Below are positions 29,729 to 38,351 of a stretch of DNA of 64,000 nucleotides, piece by piece. The notes beneath the pieces are model-generated. The model was not told where the DNA came from. It did no database searches and saw only the letters and a list, made by a program, of their open reading frames with translations. Origin of the DNA: Planctomycetota bacterium. Lineage in GTDB: Bacteria; Planctomycetota; JAJSAM01; JAJVHW01. A program made the translations under genes and the position numbers. Numbering within the stretch: position 1 is the stretch's first letter; each line of letters starts with the position of its first letter. Where the stretch lies: NCBI GenBank assembly GCA_024280885.1, contig JAJRPF010000015.1:37473-101472 (forward strand), given 5' to 3'.

Positions 29729-30562
29729 ATGGCATGTCGTAATCATCCGCAGATCGAAGAGGGCCTCGATCACTGCTATCGCTGTGGGTTCCGCTTCTGC
29801 GACGAGTGCCGCGTGGAGTTCCAGGGGCATCCGCATTGCGCGCCCTGTAAGTCCGAGGCGGTCTCCATGCTTGAGGCGGGATCGAGCAGCGACGCGTCTG
29901 CCGGTAGAGAGGGGCAGTTGCCGCCATGGGAGCGGCGCGCGGAACTGGGGATGACGACCGCATTCCTCGAGACGGTGAAGCAGGTGATCTCTAGCCCCAC
30001 GCGCTTCTTCGAGAACCTGCGGATCGGGGTAACGACCTGGGATTGCCTCGCCATTCCCTGCGTCGTGACCACGGTGGGGATGATTGCGTCGGCGGTGGTG
30101 CAGATCGCGCTCATGGGCACGATGATGGGAGTGGTCACCAGCCAGCAGGGTGGCGACTCCGGCGGCGCCGCTGCAGCGTTTGGCGGCCAGATCATCGGTG
30201 CCTGCTGCTGGATCCCGCTCGCGCCCGTCTTCGCGATCATGGCGTCGTTCATGGGCGCGGGCATGATCCACGTGTTCCTGATGATGACCGGCAAGGTCAC
30301 GGAACCGTTCCAGCAGACGCTTCGTGGGTACTGCTACGCCCAATCCCCCGGCGTCTTGGCGGTGATCCCTATTCTCGGCTCGCTCGTCGGCGGCGTGATC
30401 GGGCTCTGGGCCTCCGTCGTCATGGTGAAGACGACGCACAAGACGTCGTGGGGCATCGCGTGGATGGCCGTGCTGTGGTTTGCCATACTCATTCTTGGTC
30501 TCGTCTGCATCGGCGGCCTACTGCTCGCCGGAGTGATCGGCGCGTCGTCGGCTGGCGGCTGA
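29729..30562 (+). CDS. B-box zinc finger plus YIP1-family membrane protein
   Basis: A 277-aa protein with AGGGAGGA upstream of the ATG. Residues 1-40 are a B-box-like finger (CRNHP, CYRCGFRFCDEC, HPHCAPC). After a Ser/Glu-rich linker comes a YIP1-type domain: FLETVKQVISSPTRFFENLRIG then five hydrophobic helices, one with MIHVFLMMTGKVTEPFQQTLRGYCYAQSPGVLAVIP, the core YIP1 signature. Bacterial YIP1 proteins are of unknown function. The Zn finger fused to YIP1 links this gene to the two smaller B-box genes in the same cluster. Confidence 0.75.
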   Translation: MACRNHPQIEEGLDHCYRCGFRFCDECRVEFQGHPHCAPCKSEAVSMLEAGSSSDASAGREGQLPPWERRAELGMTTAFLETVKQVISSPTRFFENLRIGVTTWDCLAIPCVVTTVGMIASAVVQIALMGTMMGVVTSQQGGDSGGAAAAFGGQIIGACCWIPLAPVFAIMASFMGAGMIHVFLMMTGKVTEPFQQTLRGYCYAQSPGVLAVIPILGSLVGGVIGLWASVVMVKTTHKTSWGIAWMAVLWFAILILGLVCIGGLLLAGVIGASSAGG

Positions 30563-30581
30563 GCCGGGACGGTCGCGCACC

Positions 30582-31118
30582 ATGAGCGAGGTCGCCATCC
30601 CGACGATCCCGTGCCCGAAGTGCGGCGTGCCGCACGCGGCGGGCGACGGCACGGCACCGTGCGCCGCGTGTGGTGTCGTCATCTCCGTAGACAACTTCAC
30701 GCCGATCCTCGCCGCGGCTTCGGTGGAGCCCGGCGCGGGGCGCTGCCAGTTGCATCCCGGCAAGGACGCCGTGGATGCCTGCGATCGATGTGGTGGCTAC
30801 GTGTGCGACCTCTGCGCCACACGCACCGGCGAGCGCCTGCTCTGTCCGTCGTGCTTCGACTGGTTGCACGAACGCGATCAACTTGAGACGACTGTCGCGC
30901 GGCGGATGCGCTGGGATCACCTCACGTCCACGCTCTTCGTCCTGTCGTGGCTCTGCAACGTCATGCTGCCCTTCGCCATGATCGCTGCGTGCTTGACGAT
31001 CTGGAAGCGGCGCAGCGAACGACATCTCTCTCCGACGCTTTCGTACGTGCTGCTCGCGCTTGTCTTCGGCATGACCGTGCTGTTGGCGATCGGCGTCGCG
31101 ATGGGACTGTACTCATGA
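30582..31118 (+). CDS. Zinc ribbon plus B-box membrane protein
   Basis: A 178-aa protein 19 nt after the YIP1 gene. The N-terminal ribbon (CPKCGVPHAAGDGTAPCAACG) is followed by a B-box (CQLHPGKDAVDACDRCGGYVCDLC, then LLCPSC) and two C-terminal helices (about 112-132 and 152-174). The order is the same as in the 138-aa protein at 21884 apart from the extra ribbon. The stop overlaps the next ATG by 4 nt. Confidence 0.7.
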   Translation: MSEVAIPTIPCPKCGVPHAAGDGTAPCAACGVVISVDNFTPILAAASVEPGAGRCQLHPGKDAVDACDRCGGYVCDLCATRTGERLLCPSCFDWLHERDQLETTVARRMRWDHLTSTLFVLSWLCNVMLPFAMIAACLTIWKRRSERHLSPTLSYVLLALVFGMTVLLAIGVAMGLYS

Positions 31119-31597
31119 GCGTGAAGGCCGCCGCGACGATGCGTCAGTTTTTCGGAGGCAACGTTTCGATCTACTTCGAGGCGGACCGAGTCGAGATCGG
31201 AACTTCCAACGCTCTGTGTCAGGAGGAACTCAAGCGCGTCGCCTATCGCGATGTGCGTCGCGTCGTCAGTTGGTCAGAGCCCAACCGGGTCGCGAGCTAC
31301 GCGGGTCTGGCGGCGCTGGTGCTCGCTGGCGTGCTCGGCGCGCTGGCGGCATTGATCGGAGCGCCTGGCTCGGACGACCGGACCGTTCTCGTGTTCGTTA
31401 TCGGATTTGTGGCCGTGTGCTCGTTGTGCATGAGCGTCGTGCTACTCTGGTCCGGTCGTCCGCGGGGCATTACGCGCCTTCGCATTGAAGGCGTCCACGG
31501 CCACATCGACGCCGTTCTCTCGGGGCGTTTGCAGAAGCGCGAGAAGGTACTCGCCGAACTGGCGCGGCGAATTCGTGAGCGCCAAACGATCGGCTGA
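31115..31597 (+). CDS. PH-like membrane protein
   Basis: A 160-aa protein. The N-terminal 50 residues look like the start of a bacterial PH-like domain (NVSIYFEADRVEIGTSN, VAYRDVRRVVSW). Two transmembrane helices (about residues 66-86 and 95-115) split it from a second beta/alpha part (ITRLRIEGVHGHIDAVLSGRLQ). It is the last plus-strand gene of the cluster and ends 22 nt before a convergent terminator hairpin. Function is unknown. Confidence 0.6.
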   Translation: MSVKAAATMRQFFGGNVSIYFEADRVEIGTSNALCQEELKRVAYRDVRRVVSWSEPNRVASYAGLAALVLAGVLGALAALIGAPGSDDRTVLVFVIGFVAVCSLCMSVVLLWSGRPRGITRLRIEGVHGHIDAVLSGRLQKREKVLAELARRIRERQTIG

Positions 31598-31618
31598 TCG
31601 CGGTATTGGGTGGGAATC

Positions 31619-31641
31619 GCGCGCGGGTCGACACCGCGCGC
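31619..31641. terminator. Convergent terminator hairpin
   Basis: A perfect 8-bp stem, GCGCGCGG / CCGCGCGC, with a 7-nt loop. It lies between the end of the plus-strand cluster and the end of the minus-strand EVE gene, and is placed to serve both. Confidence 0.6.
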
Positions 31642-31658
31642 TGTGAACCCTCGGCGCT

Positions 31659-32144
31659 CTACGTCGCCGGGCTCGTCGCCATCGCCAGAACGGTCTCGAA
31701 CTCCGCCTTCGTGACCGGCTGGACGGAGAGCCGCGCGCCGCGCTGCGTGACCATCATCTTCGCGAGCCCGGAATGCGCCTTCAACTCCGCGAGCTCGACC
31801 ACTCGTGGGAGCTTGCGCGCGAATTTGATATCGACGCAGATCCAGCGCGGCTGCGCCTCGGTCGCCTTCTCGTCGAAGTACTTGCTCTTGCGATCGAATT
31901 GCGTCGGGTCGGCGTAGCCGTTCCTGACGACGCGCGCCACACCCGCCACGCCCATCGGCTTGATACGCGAGTGGTAGTAGAGGACGCTGTCGCCCTTCTT
32001 GATCTCGTCGCGCATCAGATTGCGCGCCTGGTAGTTGCGGACGCCGTCCCAGAGCGTCGTGCTGTCGGGGGCTTCGCGCAGATCGTCGATCGAGAACACG
32101 TCGGGCTCGCTCTTGAACAACCAGTACTGCTTCGCTCGCGCCAT
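31659..32144 (-). CDS. EVE domain protein
   Basis: A 161-aa protein of full family length. It opens with KQYWLFKSEPDVFSIDDL and continues with TTLWDGVRNYQARNLMRDEIKKGDSVLYYHS, the hallmark of EVE domains (thymocyte nuclear protein 1 type), then GVAGVARVVRNGYADPTQFD and PRWICVDIKFARKLPR. EVE domains are PUA-like folds that read modified bases in DNA or RNA. No restriction or methylase genes are near, so a housekeeping role is likely. The start lies 5 nt after the DoxX stop. Confidence 0.88.
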   Translation of the reverse strand: MARAKQYWLFKSEPDVFSIDDLREAPDSTTLWDGVRNYQARNLMRDEIKKGDSVLYYHSRIKPMGVAGVARVVRNGYADPTQFDRKSKYFDEKATEAQPRWICVDIKFARKLPRVVELAELKAHSGLAKMMVTQRGARLSVQPVTKAEFETVLAMATSPAT

Positions 32145-32149
32145 CCGTA

Positions 32150-32563
32150 TCACCCCTTCTTGCGCCAAGCTGCGTCGATGCTGAGCCTGCCGCCACCCAT
32201 GAAGACCAATCCGAGGAAGACGGAGAGATAGACGAGTGCGGGCTCCATCGTCAGGAACCCGTCGTCGCCGTGCTTGACGAACGCCGCAACGAACATCGTG
32301 GCGCTGCACGCCACCGCCGCGACCCGCGTGTACGCGCCGAGTGCCACGGCAGCGCCGCCCACCAATTCCGAGAGCGCCGCCGCCCATGCGAAGACGTGCG
32401 GAAGTGGGAAATTCATCGCCTTGACCGCGCCGACGAAGCCCCAACCACTCGGGTTGTCGATGCCCGCGGCGACCTTCCCGAAGCCGTGGACCGCCAGATA
32501 TGCCCCCGTGACCCGGAGTACGAGCAGTCCCACATCCGTGATCGATACCTTTGCCGCCGCCAT
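32150..32563 (-). CDS. DoxX-family membrane protein
   Basis: A 137-aa protein of four helices. The DoxX pattern is clear: LRVTGAYLAVHGFGKV, then FPLPHVFAWAAALSELVGGAAVALGAYTRVAA and MFVAAFVKHGDDGF. DoxX proteins associate with redox or thiosulfate/quinone systems in some bacteria, but many have no known role. It is probably transcribed with the downstream EVE gene, and divergently from the 32639 gene. Confidence 0.82.
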   Translation of the reverse strand: MAAAKVSITDVGLLVLRVTGAYLAVHGFGKVAAGIDNPSGWGFVGAVKAMNFPLPHVFAWAAALSELVGGAAVALGAYTRVAAVACSATMFVAAFVKHGDDGFLTMEPALVYLSVFLGLVFMGGGRLSIDAAWRKKG

Positions 32564-32638
32564 GAGCACCTCCGCGTTCGGAGTGTACGTGCCCCTCCGG
32601 AGCGCGCACGTTCGGACGCACGCGTCTATCCTCTCGCG

Positions 32639-33031
32639 ATGCAGATCTCTCCCCGCCTCCGACTCGCAGCCTGTGCGGCGTTCGCCGTTGGGATGGGCGT
32701 CCTGGCGGCCGTGCGGGTGGCGCCGCTCAGCCCGACACTCGAGATCAAGGTGCGGCATGTGCGCGCGTTCCGCTCCGAGTCGCAGAGTGTGTACGACCTG
32801 AGCATCATCGCCCGCGGTGGCGAGACGATCGACGAGGTGCGCATCGAATTGCTCCGCGGCGCGGCGCGGATCGCGCCTCCCGGATTCACGCGCAACCTGG
32901 CGCCCGGTGTTCGATTCATCGCCCGCGTCAATGTCGGCGGGGATACCGCTGTGCCGCCCGCCGTGCGCATCACGCAGAAGGGGCGCATCGACCGGACGTA
33001 CGACATCGAGCTCGTCGAGGCGAGCCGATGA
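32639..33031 (+). CDS. Membrane-anchored beta-domain protein upstream of MauE-like gene
   Basis: A 130-aa protein with an N-terminal hydrophobic segment (LAACAAFAVGMGVLAAV) and a small beta-rich domain (LEIKVRHVRAFRSESQSVYDLSIIARG, ending in RIDRTYDIELVE). Its stop overlaps the ATG of the MauE-like gene (ATGA), so the two are probably functionally linked. No family recognised. Confidence 0.58.
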   Translation: MQISPRLRLAACAAFAVGMGVLAAVRVAPLSPTLEIKVRHVRAFRSESQSVYDLSIIARGGETIDEVRIELLRGAARIAPPGFTRNLAPGVRFIARVNVGGDTAVPPAVRITQKGRIDRTYDIELVEASR

Positions 33032-33507
33032 GCGCCGTCGCATCGCCCCAGGGCGAACTCCCGAGCCCACCGTTCACGCACGTCCTGAGCCGCGTGTCGA
33101 TCTATCTCGGCGCGTTCTGGACGTGGGCAGGGATCGCGAAGGCGCTCTCGCCCGAGGCGGCGTACGCGTTCACAGCGCAGGTGGTCGGCGGTGGCATGCC
33201 GGCGAAATTCGTGATTGTCGGCTCGGTGATCGTCGAGACCGCGCTCGGGCTCGCGCTCCTCACTCGGGCGCTCGGGAGTCGTGCCGGCATCATGATCTCC
33301 CTTGTCCTGCTCAGCCTGTTCTCGACGCTGTTGATCGCGGCGAAGGCGCAGGGCGGCGGCGCGTTGGCGTGTGGCTGCTACGCGTTCTTCGCGACCGATG
33401 CCGCGTCAGTGGACGGCGAACTCTGGATCAACGGGATCCACGTCGCGATCCTCGCGGCGCTGCTGGCGGTTCACTCGTATCTCGGGCGGCGACAGCGAGT
33501 TGCCTGA
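33028..33507 (+). CDS. MauE/DoxX-like redox-associated membrane protein
   Basis: A 159-aa protein with four helices. The TWAGIAKALSPEAAYAF opening and VGSVIVETALGLALLTRAL segment are typical of the MauE/MauF-like methylamine utilisation membrane family, and a Cys pair ACGCYAFF lies between helices 3 and 4. MauE members are linked to disulfide or electron handling at the membrane; no mau genes are present. The coupled upstream gene encodes a membrane-anchored beta domain. Confidence 0.72.
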   Translation: MSAVASPQGELPSPPFTHVLSRVSIYLGAFWTWAGIAKALSPEAAYAFTAQVVGGGMPAKFVIVGSVIVETALGLALLTRALGSRAGIMISLVLLSLFSTLLIAAKAQGGGALACGCYAFFATDAASVDGELWINGIHVAILAALLAVHSYLGRRQRVA

Positions 33508-33644
33508 CCGGGACGGCGCGTGCAGCCCGGGGCGCGGTCTCGCACGCGATGTCTGCGTCGAGCCTGACGGAGTCGTCAAACAAGGTTCGCGCGACCCCGT
33601 TCTCGATCGCGCGGTGGAACTCGTTCGCGAGTAGGATCCCTGCC

Positions 33645-34370
33645 ATGGCGTTGCTCGAAGCCCGGAGCCTGGTGAAGTCCTACCGCGGACGCGGTGCGGT
33701 CGTGAAGGGCGTTTCCTTCGAGGTCGAGCCTGGGCAGGTGGTCGGTCTCCTGGGCCCGAACGGTGCCGGAAAGACGACGTCTTTCCGCATGACGGTCGGC
33801 ATGCTGAAGGCCGACGAAGGCTCGGTCTGGTTCGCGGGCGAGGATGTCACACGCAAGGCCATGTACCTGCGTGCCCGGCTTGGAATGGGCTACCTGAGCC
33901 AGGAACCATCGATCTTCCGCAATCTCACCGTCGAGCAGAACGTGCTCGCGATCCTCGAGACGCTCCCCTTCGGTCGCAAGAAGCGGCGGGAGCTCCTCGA
34001 ACAGCATCTTGCGGAGCTCGGTCTCACCCCGATCCGCAACTCGATTGCGCACGCTCTTTCCGGAGGCGAGCGTCGGCGGCTCGAGATCACGCGCTCTCTG
34101 GTCACGTCTCCGAAGCTACTCCTCCTCGACGAGCCCTTCAGCGGGGTCGACCCCATCGCGGTCTCCGAGATTCAGGACATCGTCATGCGGCTGCGCGAAC
34201 GCGGGATGGGCATCTTGCTGACCGATCACAACGTCCGCGAGACGCTCTCGATCACCGACCACGCCTACATCATGTTCCAGGGCGAGATCCTCCGGCACGG
34301 GACGGCGACCGAACTCGTGGAGGATGAAGCTGTGCGGAAGATCTACCTCGGGGATCGCTTTGAGATGTAG
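33645..34370 (+). CDS. lptB: LPS export ABC transporter ATP-binding protein LptB
   Basis: A 241-aa ABC ATPase with AGGA upstream. Walker A is GPNGAGKT (37-44). The Q-loop YLSQEPSIFRNLTVEQN is highly characteristic of LptB. The signature LSGGERRRLEI (138-148), Walker B LLLLDEPFSGVDP and the LLTDHNVRETLSITDHAYIM switch region follow the standard order. LptB drives lipopolysaccharide extraction from the inner membrane with LptFGC; no other lpt genes are adjacent. Its presence supports a diderm envelope. Confidence 0.93.
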   Translation: MALLEARSLVKSYRGRGAVVKGVSFEVEPGQVVGLLGPNGAGKTTSFRMTVGMLKADEGSVWFAGEDVTRKAMYLRARLGMGYLSQEPSIFRNLTVEQNVLAILETLPFGRKKRRELLEQHLAELGLTPIRNSIAHALSGGERRRLEITRSLVTSPKLLLLDEPFSGVDPIAVSEIQDIVMRLRERGMGILLTDHNVRETLSITDHAYIMFQGEILRHGTATELVEDEAVRKIYLGDRFEM

Positions 34371-34499
34371 CCGCGAGCGGCCGATCCGCGCGGCGCGGTC
34401 TGTCTGCCGCGGAGATTCAGGCTGTAGCGGGTACGCTGGAATGCCGAAGACGAAACGGGAGTCTCCCCCGCGGGGCGGTATGGATACCGGCGCAGGCGA

Positions 34500-35606
34500 A
34501 TGACGATAGACACGACCGAACTGAAGATCGCGACATCCGACGAGCGAAGCATCCTCGTCGTAGATGATGAGCCGGCGATTCGCACGATGCTCACCGTGTT
34601 CCTGCGGCGCCTCGGCTTCGAGGTGGATGCGGCTCCCGACGCCGAGACGGCGCTGGAACTCCTGAAGGTCGGAGGCTACTTCCTCGTCATCACCGACGTT
34701 GGCATGCCGGGCCTCTCCGGGCTGGAGCTTCTCTCGGAGATCCAGATCGTCACAGCCCGCGCCGACGGGAACGGGCCCGACGTTGTGATCGTGACGGGCC
34801 GGCCGGGCGAGAAGGTCGCTGTCGAGGCGCTGCGTCGTGGCGCGTACGACTACTTCGCGAAGCCGTTCTCGTTCGATGCGATGACGTTCACCGTCAAGCG
34901 CCTGATCGAACGCCGGCGGCTACGCCGCGAGGCGCGTGAATATCAATCGCTGATGGTCCGGATGGAGGCGGCGAACGAGCACGCGCAGCAGGCCGTGCAG
35001 GCATTGGTCGAGGCCGTCTACGCCAAGGACCAGTACACGCGCGGCCACATGGAGCGGGTCGGGACCATTGCCGCGAAGATGGGGCGTCACATGGGGATGG
35101 GGGAGCGCGAGGTCGAGTTGCTCTATCGCGCCGGTGCGTTGCACGACATCGGCAAGATCGGCACTCCCGACCACGTTCTCAACAAGCCCTCGGCGCTGAC
35201 CGAGGCCGAGTGGGAGGGCATTCGCCTCCACCCGGTCGTGGGCGCGAACATCCTGGCGCCGATCAGCGCGCTCGCCGACGTCTGTCATCCAGTCCGTTGT
35301 CACCATGAGCGCTGGGACGGCTCCGGCTATCCCGACAAGCTCGGTGGTTCCGACATCCCCGTGCAGGCCCGCATCCTCGCGATCGCGGACGTCTGCGACG
35401 CGCTCTACAGCGATCGCGCCTACCGCATGGGGCTGCCCGAATCGACGGTCCGCGAGATCATCACCGCTGGCCGCGGCGGGCACTTCGAGTCGGAGATCGT
35501 GGACGCTCTGCTCGACCTCTGCGACCAAGGTGAGATCTTCGAGCCGCTGGCTTCCAGCGGGTCGGGGCGCCGAGTCGCGGACCAGGAGGTCCGCGACCCG
35601 TGCTAG
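34500..35606 (+). CDS. Response regulator with HD-GYP output domain
   Basis: A 368-aa protein. The receiver has Asp22/Asp23, phospho-acceptor Asp66 (ITDVGMPG) and Lys121 (FAKPF). A coiled-coil linker (residues 135-170) leads to an HD-GYP domain with HDIGKIG (His214/Asp215) and HHERWDGSGYP (267-277), the signature of cyclic-di-GMP phosphodiesterases. No histidine kinase is adjacent, so it is an orphan regulator. The last codons and the stop (35604-35606) lie inside a 22-bp inverted repeat. Confidence 0.92.
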   Translation: MTIDTTELKIATSDERSILVVDDEPAIRTMLTVFLRRLGFEVDAAPDAETALELLKVGGYFLVITDVGMPGLSGLELLSEIQIVTARADGNGPDVVIVTGRPGEKVAVEALRRGAYDYFAKPFSFDAMTFTVKRLIERRRLRREAREYQSLMVRMEAANEHAQQAVQALVEAVYAKDQYTRGHMERVGTIAAKMGRHMGMGEREVELLYRAGALHDIGKIGTPDHVLNKPSALTEAEWEGIRLHPVVGANILAPISALADVCHPVRCHHERWDGSGYPDKLGGSDIPVQARILAIADVCDALYSDRAYRMGLPESTVREIITAGRGGHFESEIVDALLDLCDQGEIFEPLASSGSGRRVADQEVRDPC

Positions 35607-35662
35607 CGAGCCGGGTTCACCGCGGCGCGCTTCGCGCGCGGCGGTGAACCCGGCTCGCTAGC
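35602..35662. repeat. Long stem-loop embedding the HD-GYP stop codon
   Basis: A perfect 22-bp inverted repeat (arms 35602-35623 and 35641-35662, starting GCTAGCGAGC), whose loop is itself GCGCGC-TTC-GCGCGC. It begins in the penultimate codon of the HD-GYP gene and covers its stop. It may terminate transcription, but it also marks the left edge of composite repeat copy 1; a loop with the same GCGCGCTTCGCGCGC core marks copy 3. Confidence 0.8.
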
Positions 35663-36014
35663 AGGTGCGCTTCCTTTGCTCTGTGCCGACTCCGTCGGCA
35701 CGCTCGCTCGCGCTCGCATGTTCGGCTTCCGTCGCGGCTCCGTCTGCTTCAACCGGGGCTGCGATTGGAGTTCGTTGCCGCGCATCGGATCGGGGCCTCG
35801 ACGTGGAAGTGCGCGCGTCGCGAGGGTTGGTTTCGCAGGCGGAATCCGCTCCCTGCGCCTCACCGCGAGTGTCACGGTTTGTGCGGACGCACAAACCCCG
35901 CCACTCGCTCTCGTTTCTGGCGTTGTCGTGCGGGGTGGGGCTCTCTTGCGGTCGCTGTTGCGGGGTGTCTTGCGCGCTCGCTCAACGTGGTGAGTTGCCC
36001 ACCGCCACCTCCAA

Positions 36015-36115
36015 GACCGGGTCGGCCTTTGGGCCTTATAGCCTCAACTGTCGCATGTCGTGCTGCGGCCTCGGTCGAGGTGTTGAGGCTATAAGGCCCA
36101 AAGGCCGACCCGGTC
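36015..36115. repeat. 34-bp perfect inverted repeat (type C1) within copy 1
   Basis: Arms 36015-36048 and 36082-36115 are perfectly complementary (outer end GACCGGGTCGG, inner end GCCTCAAC) around a 33-nt loop. A diverged copy with four or so arm mismatches lies at 44371-44471. The arms are far longer than a terminator needs, and the two-copy conservation suggests a mobile or structural DNA element. Confidence 0.85.
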
Positions 36116-36164
36116 TGGTCCGTTTCCTTGCCGCCTGCAATCCCCGATCAAGCGAGAGGGTGAC

Positions 36165-36279
36165 GGGTGTCGAAATCGCGTGCCTGGCTCAATCTTACCG
36201 GCGCGGCGACGAGTCTCGCCCTCGTCAACCCGGGAGTTCGCGCGGGAAAATCTGAGCCTGGCATGGTGTTTCGCCCCCT
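36165..36279. repeat. GTGCCTGGCTC inverted-repeat element (type D), copy 1
   Basis: Imperfect arms of about 40 nt whose most conserved parts are GTGCCTGGCTCA on the left and TGAGCCTGGCA on the right. The central loop holds a small stem, GACGAG/CTCGTC. Copies are at 39102-39214 and 44522-44634, always after a long inverted repeat of the C type. Confidence 0.8.
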
Positions 36280-36467
36280 CGACGAGTCGCGATCCACTCT
36301 GATCTCCCAACCCAAATCCCAATCCCCGCTCTCCACTCCCCCAACCCGTGATCTGAGTCGCCTCAAACGCCCTCTCCGCCCGCTCTCGCTCGCTTTCCGG
36401 TCCGAGCCCATCCGGCGTGCAGGTAAGTTCGGCGGCTTCCACGCCGGATCCGACGGAGGAGCCTCAG

Positions 36468-37220
36468 ATGAAGATCGTCGTTTGTGCGAAGCGCGTCCCC
36501 GACAGCGCCGCGAAGATCCGCCTTGCCGCGGATGGCAAGGGCATTGACCCGCAGGGTGTCGAGCAGGTGATTTCGCCCTATGACGAGATCGCCCTCGAGT
36601 GCGCCGTGCAGCTCAAGGAGGCGGGGACCGCGACGTCGGTCACTGTGCTCTCGCTCGGGCCGAAGGAGTCTACCAAGGATCTGCGCAAGGCCATGGCCAT
36701 GGGCGCGGATGACGCGGTGTTGCTCATCGAGGATCGACCGTTCCGCGATCCGACAGCCACGTCCGAGGCATTGATCGAGGCCCTGCGCGAGTTGCAGCCG
36801 GATGTCGTCTTCTGTGGCTGGAAGGCCATCGACGACGACTCGTCGGCTGTTGCGGGGCTGATCGCAGCGGGGCTCGACTACGCGTATGCGTCGTTTGTCG
36901 TGAAGGTCGAGGGTGCCGACGGCGGCCTGCGCGTGTCGCGCGAGGTCGAGGGCCGCGAAGAAGTTGTCATGGTCCCGACGCCGTGCGTCTTGACGGCTCA
37001 ACGTGGCCTGGCAGAGCCTCGCTTCGCGTCGCTGCGGGGCATCATGCAGGCGAAGAAGAAGCCGCTGATCGAGAAGCCCGCCGGCGGCGGTGAGAACGCG
37101 TCGGAGTTGGTGTCGCTCACCGAGCCGCCCGCGCGTGCCGAGGGGCGCATCGTCGGTGAGGGCGCGGCGGCCGTCCCCGAGCTGATCCGTGTCCTGCGCG
37201 ATGAAGCCGGGCTTCTCTGA
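36468..37220 (+). CDS. etfB: Electron transfer flavoprotein beta subunit
   Basis: A 250-aa protein with GGAGG 8 nt before the ATG. It opens with MKIVVCAKRVPDSAAKIRL, then INPYDE-like VISPYDEIALECAVQLKEAG, GADDAVLL, and the CGWKAIDDDSSAVAGLIAAGL stretch that binds AMP. The C-terminal IMQAKKKPLIEK is conserved. With EtfA it forms a heterodimer that passes electrons from acyl-CoA and similar dehydrogenases to ETF:quinone oxidoreductase. etfA follows after 64 nt; no dehydrogenase gene is in the operon here. Confidence 0.93.
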   Translation: MKIVVCAKRVPDSAAKIRLAADGKGIDPQGVEQVISPYDEIALECAVQLKEAGTATSVTVLSLGPKESTKDLRKAMAMGADDAVLLIEDRPFRDPTATSEALIEALRELQPDVVFCGWKAIDDDSSAVAGLIAAGLDYAYASFVVKVEGADGGLRVSREVEGREEVVMVPTPCVLTAQRGLAEPRFASLRGIMQAKKKPLIEKPAGGGENASELVSLTEPPARAEGRIVGEGAAAVPELIRVLRDEAGLL

Positions 37221-37284
37221 CCGTCCAGGCGTCCACCCAACCCTCCAATCGCTACACGCGCAATCAAATGACCGGAGATCCACG

Positions 37285-38262
37285 ATGAGCGGCAACGTCC
37301 TTGTCTACCTGGAAACCGAGGGTGACGCCCTGCGCAAGCCCGCGCTCGAGGGCCTGGGCGCCGGTCAGGCGCTGGCGGCGGCACTCGGCGTCGAATGCCA
37401 TGCTGTGATCGCCGCGCCGAACGCGGCGAGTGTGGCGGCAGCCGCACGGCCGATGGCCGTGACCGCGGTCCACGTCATCGAGCACGCTGATTTGGCGAGC
37501 TCGCTGGCGGGGCCGCACTGTCGCGCGGTGAAGGCTGCCGCGGCGGCGGCTGGTGCCGAGTGGATGCTATTCCCGGCGACGATCCTCGGACGCGACTTGC
37601 TCGCGACTGTGGCGGGCGCTCTCGGGGCGGGGATTGCCGCGGACGCGACGTCGATCGATGTCGATGGCGACGCAGTCCACATCACGCGACCGGTGTTCGC
37701 AGGCAAGGCCATGCAGATCGTCGCGGCCAAGCGCAGCCCGTTCTGCATCGGATTGCGGCCGAACGCCTTCGCCGTCGGCGCTGACGGCGAGCCCGGACGC
37801 GTCGAGACCCACGAACTCGCGGCGAGCGGCGACGCTCCGGCCGCGACGATCGAAGAGGTGCGCGCACCCGAGTCGCGTGACGTCGATCTCACCGAGGCCG
37901 AGATCATCGTCTCCGGTGGTCGCGGGCTCAAGGGGCCCGAGCACTTCCACCTCATCGAGGAACTCGCCGCGGCTCTCGGCGGCGTCGTCGGTGCGAGTCG
38001 AGCGGTCGTGGATGCCGGTTGGCGCCCGCATTCCGAGCAAGTCGGCCAGACCGGCAAGACGGTCTCACCGCGGCTCTACGTCGCGTGTGCGATCTCCGGT
38101 GCAATCCAGCATCTGGCCGGTATGTCGTCGAGCAAATGCATCGTCGCGATCAACAAGGACCCGGAGGCGCCCATCTTCAAGGTGGCGGACTACGGGATCG
38201 TCGGCGACGTCTTTGACGTGCTCCCGGCCTTGACAGCGGCGGTCAACGAAGCCCGCGGCTGA
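37285..38262 (+). CDS. etfA: Electron transfer flavoprotein alpha subunit
   Basis: A 325-aa protein with GGAG upstream of the ATG at 37285. The C-terminal FAD domain is fully recognisable: [38 protein letters not shown], then [29 protein letters not shown], and [25 protein letters not shown]. These residues wrap the FAD that is reduced by the dehydrogenase partners. It is the second gene of the etfBA operon and is followed by a 1-kb repeat-rich gap. Confidence 0.95.
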   Translation: MSGNVLVYLETEGDALRKPALEGLGAGQALAAALGVECHAVIAAPNAASVAAAARPMAVTAVHVIEHADLASSLAGPHCRAVKAAAAAAGAEWMLFPATILGRDLLATVAGALGAGIAADATSIDVDGDAVHITRPVFAGKAMQIVAAKRSPFCIGLRPNAFAVGADGEPGRVETHELAASGDAPAATIEEVRAPESRDVDLTEAEIIVSGGRGLKGPEHFHLIEELAAALGGVVGASRAVVDAGWRPHSEQVGQTGKTVSPRLYVACAISGAIQHLAGMSSSKCIVAINKDPEAPIFKVADYGIVGDVFDVLPALTAAVNEARG

Positions 38263-38322
38263 CTTTCTCGGGCCTCTCCAGGCTCGAATCGAGCTCTCTG
38301 GCGCGAAAAACGCACCGGCGCC

Positions 38323-38351
38323 GTTGACATGCCTAGAGACGAACAGTACTC
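38323..38351 (+). promoter_or_regulatory. Possible sigma-70-type promoter and inverted repeat
   Basis: TTGACA (38323-38328), a 17-nt spacer and TACTCT (38346-38351) lie 60 nt after etfA. An inverted repeat AGAGACGAAC / GTTCGTCTCT (38335-38344 and 38382-38391) spans the -10 and start region. No protein gene follows. A hairpin at 38458-38488 would end a transcript of roughly 130 nt. Confidence 0.35.

Larger units (their letters stand above)
35663..36310. repeat. Composite stem-loop repeat, copy 1
   Basis: About 0.65 kb of non-coding repeat shared with 38533-39250 and 43941-44640. Order: hairpin GTGCCGAC-TCC-GTCGGCAC (35683-35701); a conserved backbone of about 170 nt with CATGTTCGGCTTC and TTTCGCAGGCGGA; a hairpin GGTTTGTGCG-GA-CGCACAAACC (35876-35897); CCGCCACTCGCTCTCGTTTC and a GCGGTCGCTGTTGCGGGG segment; the long inverted repeat at 36015-36115; and the GTGCCTGGCTC element at 36165-36279. 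Open frames run through it by chance, as expected in GC-rich DNA. Confidence 0.8.

Noticed and set aside
32817..33644. Upstream extension of LptB through the MauE-like gene
   Set aside because: The added sequence is out-of-frame to two real genes; LptB proteins start about where ATG 33645 lies, with AGGA upstream.
35676..36094. Open frames inside composite repeat copy 1, with similar ones in copies 2 and 3 on both strands
   Set aside because: They lack ribosome binding sites, are Arg/Ser/Ala-rich in every frame, and differ in frame and ends between copies. GC-rich DNA keeps such frames open by chance, and the hairpins are a better explanation.
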